From Clostridium estertheticum (GTDB lineage: Bacteria > Bacillota > Clostridia > Clostridiales > Clostridiaceae): a DNA stretch of 64,000 nt. The number at the start of each line of letters is the position of its first letter. Position 1 is the first letter of the stretch. The stretch lies in NCBI RefSeq assembly GCF_026650985.1, contig NZ_CP086239.1, positions 4,366,501 through 4,430,500 of the forward strand. Direction: 5' to 3'. The notes under the pieces were generated by a model. The model was not told where the DNA came from. It saw nothing but the letters and a program-made list of their open reading frames with translations, and did not search any database. This document shows, piece after piece, positions 17,592 through 26,726 of the stretch. A program made the position numbers and the translations under genes.

Positions 17592-17855
17592 CTATTCTTC
17601 GCCAAATTTATTTTCTACAAGGCTTACTAAAGCATCCATAGCTTCTTTTTCATCTGCGCCTTCTGTAACGATTTTAATTTCTTCGTCTTTTTTAAGTCCT
17701 AAACTCATTATGTTTATTATAGATTTTGCATTTGCAACGCCAGTACCATGTACGATACTAACAGTAGACTTAAACTTGCTTGCAGTTTTTACAAAGATAG
17801 AAGCTGGTCTTGCGTGTAACCCTTGTTCATTTAATATTTTAACTGTTTTTTCCAT
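17592..17855 (-). CDS. ptsH: HPr family phosphocarrier protein
   Basis: 87 residues. The phosphorylated histidine lies in QGLHARPAS (His14, equivalent to His15 of other HPr proteins), and the regulatory serine in ANAKSIINIMSLG (Ser45, equivalent to Ser46). Having both makes this a true HPr rather than a Crh paralogue. It passes phosphate from enzyme I to sugar-specific EII proteins and, when phosphorylated on Ser by HPr kinase, serves catabolite control. It is monocistronic, with a perfect AGGAGG site and its own terminator. Upstream, GATTCT/AGAATC (17929-17949) could form a leader hairpin. Confidence 0.96.
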   Translation of the reverse strand: MEKTVKILNEQGLHARPASIFVKTASKFKSTVSIVHGTGVANAKSIINIMSLGLKKDEEIKIVTEGADEKEAMDALVSLVENKFGEE

Positions 17856-17975
17856 TAATATAGCCTCCTAAAATTTAAATGCTTATTCATCACTTATAAC
17901 TTTCCTGATATCATAAAAATATGAGGAAGATTCTGATTTTATAAGAATCGATTGTTAAAGTCGTAGTAACTGTAC

Positions 17976-18185
17976 CTACAATGCAAAATTTGTAAATATT
18001 TTCTGTACACCATAAAATGCAGTATGTAAATAGTATAACATATTTATCTGCCATTTATTATAATTCTTAATTTTATTTGCACATAAACTTATATCATGCC
18101 AATAATTTTTAAAGAATGCAATTGTTCTAATTTCAGAGTAATTGTGTAGGGAGTATCTTTGAATATTAAAAATTAATGCTTTCAT
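17976..18185 (-). pseudogene. Relic of a glycyl-radical-enzyme activase (radical SAM), N-terminal fragment
   Basis: A 69-codon frame with a good AGGAAGT ribosome site. It begins ALIFNIQRYSLH, then IRT and FFK at the spacing seen in pyruvate-formate-lyase-type activating enzymes, whose N-termini read IFNIQRxSxHDGPGIRTxVFxKGCPL. Here the DGPG has become NYSE and GCPL has become NYWH, and the following CxxxCxxC iron-sulfur motif is absent. The remaining 35 residues match nothing I know. I read it as a decayed start of such a gene, with the rest deleted. No glycyl-radical enzyme gene is nearby. The identification is by motif recall. Confidence 0.6.
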
Positions 18186-18319
18186 ATAGTTACTTCCTAT
18201 TAGGGTATGTTTAGTTCTTCTTATAATATCATCTTGAATCTCATGGCTGAGTTCTATAAAAATGCACTCTAACCTGCAACCCTTACTACTAGACCCTTAT
18301 AATCATTTGGACTTGTCTG

Positions 18320-18357
18320 AGCGTTCTTAAGAGTGATTGCGGTAAGGATGCTTTTTT
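18320..18357 (+). terminator. Orphan terminator-like hairpin
   Basis: AGCGTTCTTA (18320-18329) pairs with TAAGGATGCT (18343-18352), using two G-U pairs, and six T follow. No plus-strand protein gene lies directly upstream (HPr and the activase relic are on the other strand), so it may end a small RNA or act as an attenuator for the small frame downstream. Confidence 0.55.
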
Positions 18358-18391
18358 AGTATTAGAAAAGTGTGTACTAGATAATTAATGA

Positions 18392-18592
18392 ATGATTAAT
18401 AGGGCAAGTGGGATACTATGTTTGCAGAGGAGAGATCCGAGGAAGTTCAGGGAAAAAGTGTATTTAGTCATAGAAAACAAGAGATTTTATTATGATGTAA
18501 CTTATGAATTTACAGAAATATCTGATTTAGGTGAAGTTCCAGATGAGAAAAGCTGCTCGGAATTAGAAAAGATGAATGTAGAATTAATCTAA
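18392..18592 (+). CDS. Hypothetical short protein, uncertain start
   Basis: Up to 66 residues from the ATG at 18392, which has no ribosome site. An internal GTG (18458, with GAGGAAG upstream) would give about 44 residues, KVYLVIENKRFYYDVTYEF and an acidic end. The C-terminal half looks like real protein with alternating beta pattern, while the first 20 residues look non-coding. I recognise no family. It could be a remnant or a small gene; nothing in the neighbourhood indicates a role. Confidence 0.35.
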   Translation: MINRASGILCLQRRDPRKFREKVYLVIENKRFYYDVTYEFTEISDLGEVPDEKSCSELEKMNVELI

Positions 18593-18665
18593 AATTGTAG
18601 TAAATAAACATGGTTAGTGGTAATCTTTATCTAAAGATATTGATATGAAAGTGAGGTATATACTT

Positions 18666-19703
18666 ATGAAAAAAATAAATTTTGCAATGATAGGATTTGG
18701 TGGGATAGCGAAAACACATTCATTAGCAGTTTATGATGCTAACTTAAGGTTTTCACTTCCTTATGAGTTAAATTTAAAATATATTGTAACTAGGGATCCT
18801 ATGATTCTTCCTATTAGTGGAGTTGTAAACGTCACAGATATTGAAGAGGTACTTAAGGATGAAGAGATTGATTTTATTGACATATGTACACCCAATAATG
18901 TCCACTTTGACAATGTGGTAAAGGCAGTAAAATACGGCAAAGCTATTTACTGCGAAAAACCGCTAGCTACAAATCTTAAAGACGCAATGGAAATGGCAAG
19001 ACTTGTTAAGGAGAACAATATAAAAAATTCTGTAGCTCTAGTTTATAGATTTATGCCAGCTTTATCATTATTAAAAGAGGAACTTGAAAAAGAGACAATA
19101 GGCAAGATTATAGATTTTAAAGTGAGAACTTATCATGATAGCTATTTAAATGAAAATAAAAAGGATACATGGAGAACTGGAAAAAGTTCTGGTGGTGGGG
19201 CACTAATGGATTTAGGTGTCCATTTAATTGACATGATACAATTTACTATGGGAGATATAGAGGGAGTAGATGCAAAATCTAGAATTTTCTTTAAAGACAG
19301 ATCAGAAGTAGATGAAATTACAAATTGTGAATTTACATTAAAAAATGGTGTAATCGGAAGCCTTGAGGTTTCAAGAGTATTTACTGAAAGAGAACAAACG
19401 GATGATTACGTAGTTTACGGAAGTCATGGCAGTATAAAGATTAATTTTAACAATCCTTATGAAATTGAAGTATATAGTTATGAAAGTAATTCAACAGAGA
19501 TAAAAAATGTAGCAGCAGGGGATAACTTATTAAAATTTTATGCGGATAAAAGAAATTCTTTGGGATATTTCCAAAATTGTCATACAGCGTCACTTATAAA
19601 TTTCGCAAATAAGATTTATGATAATTCATCTCAAAGCATAGCTGCTGATTTTGATGATGTTTTAAAATGTCAGAGGGTAATTGATATGGTGTATGGGAGA
19701 TAG
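18666..19703 (+). CDS. Gfo/Idh/MocA family oxidoreductase
   Basis: 345 residues from the ATG at 18666 (GTGAGGT 8 nt upstream; the in-frame ATG at 18645 overlaps the space before that site). The N-terminal Rossmann fold has FAMIGFGGIAKTH, then DFIDICTPNNVH and the EKPLA motif (CEKPLATNLKDAM, about residue 93) of the family. The C-terminal sheet domain carries GGGALMDLGVHLIDM (about residue 175) with the catalytic-region histidine. Members oxidise or reduce sugars, inositols and related polyols with NAD(P). Substrate not readable. It stands alone, with no sugar transport genes nearby. Confidence 0.88.
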   Translation: MKKINFAMIGFGGIAKTHSLAVYDANLRFSLPYELNLKYIVTRDPMILPISGVVNVTDIEEVLKDEEIDFIDICTPNNVHFDNVVKAVKYGKAIYCEKPLATNLKDAMEMARLVKENNIKNSVALVYRFMPALSLLKEELEKETIGKIIDFKVRTYHDSYLNENKKDTWRTGKSSGGGALMDLGVHLIDMIQFTMGDIEGVDAKSRIFFKDRSEVDEITNCEFTLKNGVIGSLEVSRVFTEREQTDDYVVYGSHGSIKINFNNPYEIEVYSYESNSTEIKNVAAGDNLLKFYADKRNSLGYFQNCHTASLINFANKIYDNSSQSIAADFDDVLKCQRVIDMVYGR

Positions 19704-20097
19704 GTATAAAAATTCTCGTATATGGCTCCAAATAAGAAATTTAAATGGAAATTCAATTAAGATTCGTATTAATGAACTAGAATTTGGTTAATATGGGAAG
19801 ACTATAAATATAATTTAAAAATTTAATATTTAATGCCATGAAACGTTTAAATCCTAGGAAAAAATCTGTTTTTGTGATATATTTAGTAGATATACATAAA
19901 ACTTACAAGCGACTGAACTTACATGTGATTTGGCTTACTTGCATCCAACCTTACTCGCAATCAGATTTACGAGTAAGATTGTTATGTGGAAGTCTTCTTA
20001 ATGCGAGAGAACTCTTATGTGTAAGAGTTCTCTCGAGTAATCTGGATTACGGTAGGGGATATTACAAGTTTGCTAGATTAAAAGGAAGGTGCCAAAC
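19704..20097 (+). promoter_or_regulatory. glnS upstream region with three consecutive hairpins
   Basis: No credible gene: a frame over this stretch has biased, non-protein-like composition and no ribosome site. Three inverted repeats follow each other. CTTACTCG (19950-19957) pairs with CGAGTAAG (19970-19977). The 14-bp CGAGAGAACTCTTA (20004-20017) pairs with TAAGAGTTCTCTCG (20022-20035) across a TGTG loop. GTAATC (20037-20042) pairs with GATTAC (20045-20050). No T-run follows, and no T-box sequence is present. The set probably folds in the glnS leader RNA, with a regulatory or stabilising role. Confidence 0.6.
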
Positions 20098-21756
20098 ATG
20101 GAAACTAAGACCAGTTCATCAAATTTTATAAGAAACATTGTTATGGAAGATATAGAAACAGGAAAACATAAAAAAATAATTACTCGTTTTCCGCCGGAGC
20201 CAAACGGATATTTGCATATTGGGCATGCAAAAGCGATTATTATAAACTTTCAATTAGCAGATGAATTTAACGGTATGACTAACTTACGTTTTGATGATAC
20301 TAATCCAGCGAAAGAGGATAAAGAGTATGTTAAATCTATAGAAGAAGACGTAAAATGGCTCGGATTTCAGTGGGACAATTTATTTTTTGCATCTAATTAT
20401 TTTGATGAGATGTATAAGCGTGCCGTGTTATTAATAAAAAAAGGTAAAGCTTATGTTTGTGATTTAACAGCTGAAGAAATGAAAGAATACAGAGGTACTT
20501 TAAGAGAACCTGGCAAAGTTAGCCCATACATAAATAGAACAATCGAAGAAAATCTAGACTTATTTGATCGTATGAGAAAAGGTGAATTCCCCGATGGAGC
20601 AAAGGTTTTAAGGGCTAGAATTGATATGACTTCTCCTAATATAAACATGAGAGATCCAGTAATTTATCGTATATCTCATGCAATTCATCATAATACGGGA
20701 GATAAATGGTGTATTTATCCTATGTATGATTATGCACATCCAATAGAAGATGCAATTGAGGGAGTTACACATTCAATTTGTACTTTAGAATTTGAAGATC
20801 ACAGGCCTCTATATGATTGGGTTGTAAATAATTGTGAAATGGAAAGTATTCCAAGGCAGATTGAGTTTGCAAGATTGAATATAACAAATACAGTAATGAG
20901 TAAAAGAAATCTTAAGCAATTAGTAGATGAACAGGTAGTAGATTCATGGGATGATCCACGTATGCCAACTATAGCTGGACTTAGACGTAGGGGTTATACA
21001 CCAGAATCTATACGTAATTTTTGTAGAGAAATCGGAGTTGCAAAAGCTAATAGTAAAGTAGATGGTCAATTGCTTGAGCACTTTATAAGAGAAGATTTAA
21101 GCCCTAAAACACCTAGAACAATGGCTGTTTTAAGACCTTTAAAAGTAGTTATAACAAATTACCCAGAATCTCAGGTTGAAATGCTTCAAATTGAGAACAA
21201 TCAAGATGATCCATCCATGGGAACTCGCCAGGTGTCATTCTCAAGAGAAATATATATAGAAAGAGAAGATTTCATGGAAAATCCAATAAAGAAATACTTT
21301 AGATTATTTGTGGGTAATGAAGTAAGACTAAAGGGAGCATATTTTATTAAGTGCAATGAAATGGTTAAGGATGCAGATGGAAATGTATCTGAGCTACATT
21401 GTACTTATGATGTGGAGACTAAGAGTGGTAGTGGATTTACAGGAAGAAAAGTTAAAGGAACAATCCACTGGGTAGATGCAATAAATGCACTTCCAGCAGA
21501 ATTTAGATTATATGAACCCTTAATTTTAGATGATGAGCAAGAAGAAGGAAAAACTTTCTTAGATCAAATAAATCCAAATTCTATAGAAATATTACAAGGA
21601 TTTATAGAACCAAACATGAAAGATTCAAAACCAAATGATAAATTCCAATTCTTTAGACATGGATATTTCAATGTGGATAATAAATACACAACAGCAGAAA
21701 AATTAGTATTTAATAGAATAGTGTCTTTAAAAAGTTCTTTCAAAATTCAAAAATAG
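20098..21756 (+). CDS. glnS: Glutaminyl-tRNA synthetase
   Basis: 552 residues from the ATG at 20098; AAGGAAGGTG lies just upstream, and an earlier GTG overlaps it. Class I motifs are clear: [15 protein letters not shown] (HIGH, about residue 35) and VMSKRNL (KMSKS variant, about residue 265). Between them are the RFDDTNP motif and the [17 protein letters not shown] block typical of GlnRS/GluRS non-discriminating separation. The C-terminal half is the beta-barrel anticodon-binding domain. It charges tRNA-Gln directly. It converges on thrS and shares its terminator. Confidence 0.95.
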   Translation: METKTSSSNFIRNIVMEDIETGKHKKIITRFPPEPNGYLHIGHAKAIIINFQLADEFNGMTNLRFDDTNPAKEDKEYVKSIEEDVKWLGFQWDNLFFASNYFDEMYKRAVLLIKKGKAYVCDLTAEEMKEYRGTLREPGKVSPYINRTIEENLDLFDRMRKGEFPDGAKVLRARIDMTSPNINMRDPVIYRISHAIHHNTGDKWCIYPMYDYAHPIEDAIEGVTHSICTLEFEDHRPLYDWVVNNCEMESIPRQIEFARLNITNTVMSKRNLKQLVDEQVVDSWDDPRMPTIAGLRRRGYTPESIRNFCREIGVAKANSKVDGQLLEHFIREDLSPKTPRTMAVLRPLKVVITNYPESQVEMLQIENNQDDPSMGTRQVSFSREIYIEREDFMENPIKKYFRLFVGNEVRLKGAYFIKCNEMVKDADGNVSELHCTYDVETKSGSGFTGRKVKGTIHWVDAINALPAEFRLYEPLILDDEQEEGKTFLDQINPNSIEILQGFIEPNMKDSKPNDKFQFFRHGYFNVDNKYTTAEKLVFNRIVSLKSSFKIQK

Positions 21757-21771
21757 ATTTCTTATAATATT

Positions 21772-21813
21772 AATAAGGCAGCACAAGATTTTATCTTGTA
21801 CTGCCTTATTTTG
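21772..21813. terminator. Bidirectional terminator between glnS and thrS
   Basis: AATAAGGCAG (21772-21781) pairs with CTGCCTTATT (21801-21810) and ACAAGAT with ATCTTGT inside. A-rich and T-rich flanks on both sides allow use in both directions. Confidence 0.85.
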
Positions 21814-21830
21814 TTATAATAATTTAGCTA

Positions 21831-23768
21831 TTATAATAGTTTAGTATCGATTTCGTCTTTAATTCTTGTAATAAATGAATCTAGTGCGATTGCACCCTCA
21901 TCAGCATTTTTACGGCTTCTAACAGAAACTTCGTTTAGTTCTGCTTCTTTCTCTCCAACTATTAGTAGGAAAGGAACTCTTTCATTACGAGCTTCACGAA
22001 TTTTATACCCAATTTTCTCTGCTCTAAAGTCAGCTTCTACTCTAATTCTAGATTCTTTAAGTTTTGCTACTACTGTTTCTGCATAATCATGATATTTCTC
22101 AGAAATAGGTAATACTTTAACTTGAAGTGGTGCAAGCCAAGTTGGGAAAGCACCAGCATATTTTTCAATAAGCGTTGCAAGTGTTCTTTCGTAACAACCA
22201 AGAGAAGTCCTATGAATAACATATGGACGTTTTTTAACTCCAGCTTTATCAATATAAGTCATGTTAAATCTATCTGGTAGTTGAAAATCAATTTGAACTG
22301 TAATTATAGTATCTTCTTTACCAAAAACATTTTTGATCTGTAAATCTAGTTTAGGACCGTAGAAAGCAGCTTCACCAATTGCTGTTTTATAGTCTATTTT
22401 AAGATCATCTAAAATGACTTTCATCTTAGATTCAGTTAGTGCCCAGGCCTCTGGGTTATCAATATATTTTTCTTTATTATTAGGATCCCATTTAGAGAAT
22501 CTGTAAGTTATATCATCTTCAATTCCAAATGTTTTGAGCATAAAGTGAATTAAATCTACAACGCCTTTAAATTCATCCTCTAATTGCTCAGGAGTGACAA
22601 CTAAATGACCCTCAGATATAGTGAATTGACGTACTCTTGTAAGACCATGCATTTCACCAGAAGATTCATTTCTAAATAATGTTGAAGTCTCTGCATATCT
22701 AATTGGAAGATCACGATAACTTTTCTGATCTGCATTGTAAATTGTAAATTGGAATGGACATGTCATAGGGCGTAATGCCATAACGTCCTCACCCTTAGAT
22801 TCATCCCCAAGGACAAACATTCCATCTTTATAATGATCCCAATGACCAGATACTTTATATAATTCGCTTTTAGCCATTAGTGGTGTTTTAGTTAGAACAT
22901 AACCTCTTTTTTCTTCCTCATCTTCAACAAAACGTTGTAATAGTTGAATTACCCTTGCGCCATTAGGCATAAGTAGAGGTAAACCTTGACCTATCATTTC
23001 TGATGTAGTAAAGAGTTTGAGTTCACGTCCAAGTTTGTTATGATCTCTTTTCTTAGCATCCTCCATTTTCTCTATATGAGCATCTAAATCAGATTTTTTT
23101 GTAAATGCAGTTCCGTATATACGGCTAAGCATTTTGTTTTTTTCATTACCTCTCCAGTAAGCACCTGCAACTTGAGTAAGTTTAAAGGCTTTTATATATT
23201 TTGTAGACATTAAATGAGGACCTGCACAAAGATCTGTAAATTCACCATGTCTGTAGAAGGATAAGCTTGCATCTACTGGTAGGTCTTCAATTAACTGAAC
23301 TTTAAAATTCTCATCTAATTTACCCATAAAAGCTATAGCTTCAGCTCTTGGAAGCTCAAACCTTTCTATAGGTAGGTCTTCTTTAATAATCTTTTTCATT
23401 TCTGCTTCTATTAATTTAATATCTTCAGCAGAAAAAGAGTTTTGTTTATCAAAATCGTAGTAGAAACCGCCATCTATAGCAGGTCCTATGGCAAGTTTAG
23501 TATTTGGGTATAATCTCTTTACTGCTTGAGCTAAAATATGAGCAGCAGTATGTCTAAATGCTTTTTTTCCTTCCTCACTATCAAAAGTTAATATACTAAG
23601 TTCGCAGTCCTTAGTGAGTTTATAACGTAAATCTACAGTTTCACCATCTACCATGCCAGCGCAAGCAACTCTTCCAAGTCCCTCGCTAATATCTCTAGCA
23701 ACTTCAATTACAGTTATTTCAGATTCGTAAGATTTTATTGAACCATCTTTTAGTTTAAGATTTATCAT
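21831..23768 (-). CDS. thrS: Threonyl-tRNA synthetase
   Basis: 645 residues from the second ATG (23768), which lies 8 nt after AAAGGAG; the ATG six bases upstream is too close to that site. Domain order is TGS (residues 1-60), the editing domain with HTAAHILAQA (about residue 75) and CAGPHLMST (about residue 180), the class II catalytic core (RPMTCPFQFTIY and VRQFTISEGH), and an anticodon-binding domain from about residue 535. The core zinc ligands (Cys in RPMTCP and two His) are present. Expression is set by a T-box leader immediately upstream. Confidence 0.96.
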   Translation of the reverse strand: MINLKLKDGSIKSYESEITVIEVARDISEGLGRVACAGMVDGETVDLRYKLTKDCELSILTFDSEEGKKAFRHTAAHILAQAVKRLYPNTKLAIGPAIDGGFYYDFDKQNSFSAEDIKLIEAEMKKIIKEDLPIERFELPRAEAIAFMGKLDENFKVQLIEDLPVDASLSFYRHGEFTDLCAGPHLMSTKYIKAFKLTQVAGAYWRGNEKNKMLSRIYGTAFTKKSDLDAHIEKMEDAKKRDHNKLGRELKLFTTSEMIGQGLPLLMPNGARVIQLLQRFVEDEEEKRGYVLTKTPLMAKSELYKVSGHWDHYKDGMFVLGDESKGEDVMALRPMTCPFQFTIYNADQKSYRDLPIRYAETSTLFRNESSGEMHGLTRVRQFTISEGHLVVTPEQLEDEFKGVVDLIHFMLKTFGIEDDITYRFSKWDPNNKEKYIDNPEAWALTESKMKVILDDLKIDYKTAIGEAAFYGPKLDLQIKNVFGKEDTIITVQIDFQLPDRFNMTYIDKAGVKKRPYVIHRTSLGCYERTLATLIEKYAGAFPTWLAPLQVKVLPISEKYHDYAETVVAKLKESRIRVEADFRAEKIGYKIREARNERVPFLLIVGEKEAELNEVSVRSRKNADEGAIALDSFITRIKDEIDTKLL

Positions 23769-23872
23769 GTACATTGCTCCTTTCTTTTATATACTTGTTT
23801 AAATTTTTTCTTATAGAAATGAAAAAATAAAAAATGTTATCAACAAGTTTGTAAACTTATATTTTTTGAAAA

Positions 23873-24117
23873 ATAAAAAAACCCCGTCTCAATTCTAATT
23901 ATAGAATTGGGACGAGATTATAATTTCCCGCGGTTCCACCCAAATTGTTTATATAATAAACCACTTAATAATTATAACGGAATTACCGGGCTTTGTTGAA
24001 GCCGCTCAGAGGTAGTCTTCAGCTAATTTCATTTAAGAATACTTCCAGCTAATGTATTCCTTCTCTGTAAATGTACCATAGCTTACTTTCCTCATCTTAG
24101 TATTGATTTATTTGCTT
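23873..24117 (-). promoter_or_regulatory. T-box riboswitch of thrS
   Basis: Read on the minus strand, the canonical T-box GGGTGGAACCGCGGG lies at about 23927-23941 (core TGGAACCGCG at 23929-23938). It is followed by a terminator hairpin (GTCCCAATTCT with AGAATTGAGAC, about 23886-23913) ending in a T-run. Upstream, a stem I with GAGG/CCTC closure contains ACT and ACC threonine codons near its 3' side. Uncharged tRNA-Thr would stabilise the antiterminator and switch thrS on. Confidence 0.93.
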
Positions 24118-24123
24118 ACATTA

Positions 24124-24151
24124 ATTATATCACTTGCGGTATATATGTCAA
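24124..24151 (-). promoter_or_regulatory. Promoter of thrS
   Basis: On the minus strand TTGACA (24146-24151), a 16-nt spacer and TATAAT (24124-24129), just before the T-box leader. Confidence 0.85.
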
Positions 24152-24568
24152 GATAGGTAAAAAGATTAATACGTAATTTAGTCTAGTTTTATTGTACTTA
24201 TAATAATATATTGTTTATCCACTTTCAAATATAATGGCAATTAATTGGATTATGTTTTTTTATTTTTATATTCTTGTTATCTCAAAATTATTGAATAATA
24301 AAAAACTTAAACTTTAATATGCATTATGTGTAAATATTGGTATAATTAATTTACTGTTTTATAAAATATAGGTGATTTATGGTAAAATTATGTAATGTAC
24401 ATCTGCATCTGTGATAAACGTTTACAATATAAAACCGAGGTTATATTATAAAAAACCATTAATAAAAATATAAATTCCACGATAGTTATAGTAGTAATAT
24501 TATTAATGGATATTAAGATATAAAATATATAACCAATTGTTTCATACATGATAACTGGAGGGGTATAA
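24152..24568. other. Non-coding region between thrS promoter and the GGDEF-EAL gene
   Basis: AT-rich with no credible frame. It must hold the promoter of the GGDEF-EAL gene: GGTATAAT at about 24340 is a candidate -10 box with no clear -35. I see no c-di-GMP riboswitch. Confidence 0.4.
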
Positions 24569-26479
24569 GTGAACGTAAAAAAAATAGCCAAAATAAAAAT
24601 AAGTAAATTTATTAAAAGAGCATATATAATTTTTTCAAATATATTAACTAAAAAAGGTAGAGAGCGGTTTTGTAAATTCCGAAAAAGGTACAAAAAATTC
24701 TATGTTACATGTGGACAAGCAGTAGCAGTAAAAGAGAAATTAAGGGTGCAATATGATGAAATTCATGAAAAATTAGCAATAATTGAAAAAAGCCAGGAAA
24801 GATACAAACTATCTTTAGATTCTACCAATGATGCTATGTGGGAAATAGATTTAATAACTAAAATGTTTTCTTCATCTAATAGATTTAATGACATTACTGG
24901 ATATGAAAAAGAGGTAGCAAATTCTATTGAAAATATAATTAAACTTGTTTTAGAGGAAGATAGGAAAATTGTAATAAAAGATTTTATTGATCTCATTAAT
25001 GGCGGAATCTTATATTATCAGTGTAGATTAAAACTTAATTTTAATGGCATAGACAATAGATGGTTTTTGATTAGAAGTATGTGCCTTAGAGATACAAGAG
25101 GTGTTGCAATTAAAATTGTAGGCTCCATTTTAGGAATAGCTATTCAAAGAAATTTTGAAGAAGAAATTAATAAATTAAAATATTATGACATATTAACAGA
25201 TACGCCTAATAGAAAATTATTTATTAGCACATTAGAAAATGAGATTATTAAATCAAAGGGTACTTACAAGCAAATTAAACATGCTATATTGTTTATTGAT
25301 TTAGATAATTTTAAAGAAGTTAATGATACTTTAGGCCATACCTATGGGGATGAATTGTTAATAAATGTTGCAAATTTGATTAAAGCTACTATTGCAGAGA
25401 GAGATCTTGTTTCAAGAGTAGGTGGAGATGAATTTTTTATTTTAATGAAAAATATTAAAGATTATTCCAAAATAAGCAAATTATGTGTAAAACTTCAAAG
25501 CTTGCTAAATTGTGCGATAAGAATAGATGATAAACATGTATATACTTCGGCAAGTATTGGTATTGCGATCTTCCCGAATGATGGATATGATACTAATATA
25601 TTATTAAAAAATGCAGATACCGCGATGTATAGTGCTAAAAATAATGGTAAAGCAAGGTATTCTTTTTTTAATGAAGGTATGAGTTCTATAATTGTAAGAC
25701 GTGCTGAAATAGAAAAGGGATTAAGGAATGCTCTAGAAAATAATGAGTTTGAAATGTATTATCAACCACAAATAGATATTATAAACAATAAATTAAAAGG
25801 GTTTGAAGCACTTTTAAGGTGGAATAGCGCAAAACTCGGAAAAGTATCACCTGCAGAGTTTATACCTATTGCAGAGCAAAGTGGGCTAATAGTTTCTATT
25901 GGTGAGTGGATTATAAAAATGGTGTGCATTCAAAATAGTTTATGGAAAAGTAAAGGATATTTATATGATACTATTGCAATAAATCTATCTGGAATTCAAT
26001 TACAGAATGATGATTTCGAAGAAACTCTAAAAAACATTATAAATGAAACAAAGATTAACCCAAAGTTTGTGGAACTTGAAATTACAGAAAGTATCTTCAT
26101 GAAGGATTTCGAGCGTAGCATTAAATTACTAACTGCAATAAGAGCATTGGGCATAACTATTGCTTTAGATGATTTTGGGACGGGATATTCATCGCTTAGT
26201 TATTTGAAACGTCTACCTATAAATACGCTGAAGATAGATAAGTCATTTATAGATAATATCGATACAAATGAGCGAGAAAAAGTTATTGTAGATGGGATAA
26301 TACTACTTGCACAAAAAATCGGACTCGACGTAATTGCAGAAGGGGCAGAAACAAAGAATCAAATTGAACTATTAAAAGGAATGGGATGTAATCAAATACA
26401 GGGTTATTATTTTAGTAGACCTCTATCGGCATGTGAAATTGAAGAAAAATTTTTACGTACTAATTGTATTAATTGTTAG
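24569..26479 (+). CDS. PAS-GGDEF-EAL c-di-GMP signalling protein
   Basis: 636 residues. A very basic N-terminus (residues 1-50) contains no convincing membrane helix. A helical linker leads into a PAS-like domain (about 80-195, SQERYKLSLDSTNDAMWEID). GGDEF follows with an intact motif at residues 285-289 (RVGGDEFFIL) and EAL with intact EAL at 413-415, plus LDDFGTGYSSL and AEGAETKNQ. Both catalytic halves look active, so it could make or break c-di-GMP under control of PAS. The start is GTG with GGAGGGG upstream. Monocistronic, with a terminator after it. Confidence 0.93.
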   Translation: MNVKKIAKIKISKFIKRAYIIFSNILTKKGRERFCKFRKRYKKFYVTCGQAVAVKEKLRVQYDEIHEKLAIIEKSQERYKLSLDSTNDAMWEIDLITKMFSSSNRFNDITGYEKEVANSIENIIKLVLEEDRKIVIKDFIDLINGGILYYQCRLKLNFNGIDNRWFLIRSMCLRDTRGVAIKIVGSILGIAIQRNFEEEINKLKYYDILTDTPNRKLFISTLENEIIKSKGTYKQIKHAILFIDLDNFKEVNDTLGHTYGDELLINVANLIKATIAERDLVSRVGGDEFFILMKNIKDYSKISKLCVKLQSLLNCAIRIDDKHVYTSASIGIAIFPNDGYDTNILLKNADTAMYSAKNNGKARYSFFNEGMSSIIVRRAEIEKGLRNALENNEFEMYYQPQIDIINNKLKGFEALLRWNSAKLGKVSPAEFIPIAEQSGLIVSIGEWIIKMVCIQNSLWKSKGYLYDTIAINLSGIQLQNDDFEETLKNIINETKINPKFVELEITESIFMKDFERSIKLLTAIRALGITIALDDFGTGYSSLSYLKRLPINTLKIDKSFIDNIDTNEREKVIVDGIILLAQKIGLDVIAEGAETKNQIELLKGMGCNQIQGYYFSRPLSACEIEEKFLRTNCINC

Positions 26480-26489
26480 AAGTAGGGTG

Positions 26490-26528
26490 AAAGAGCTATA
26501 GTTTTAAAATTATAGCTCTTTATTTTTA
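26490..26528 (+). terminator. Terminator of the GGDEF-EAL gene
   Basis: AAAGAGCTATA (26490-26500) pairs with TATAGCTCTTT (26511-26521), followed by a T-rich stretch. Confidence 0.85.
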
Positions 26529-26726
26529 TGCCATTATTCTACAAAAGCAAGGGGATTTGAAATATTAAATTATAAATGAGCATTAATAAAATTTAATTAA
26601 GCATTGCATTTAATAAAATCCTGCAATAATATTTTCGTATTTTTCATTTGTTCCAATCAAGTATATACAAAGTGTAACAGAAGAAATAATAAAAAACATA
26701 TAGAAAAATATACTCTGAGATTTAGA

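Noticed and set aside
19838-20131. 97-codon plus-strand frame before glnS
   Set aside because: It has no ribosome site, unusual composition, crosses the three hairpins and runs past the glnS start. It is a by-product of the hairpin region.
24211-24290. TTATCCACT and TTATCTCAAAA near the GGDEF-EAL gene, reminiscent of the 48-kb module
   Set aside because: Spacing differs (62 against 50 bp) and the hairpin is absent, so I treat it as chance in AT-rich DNA.
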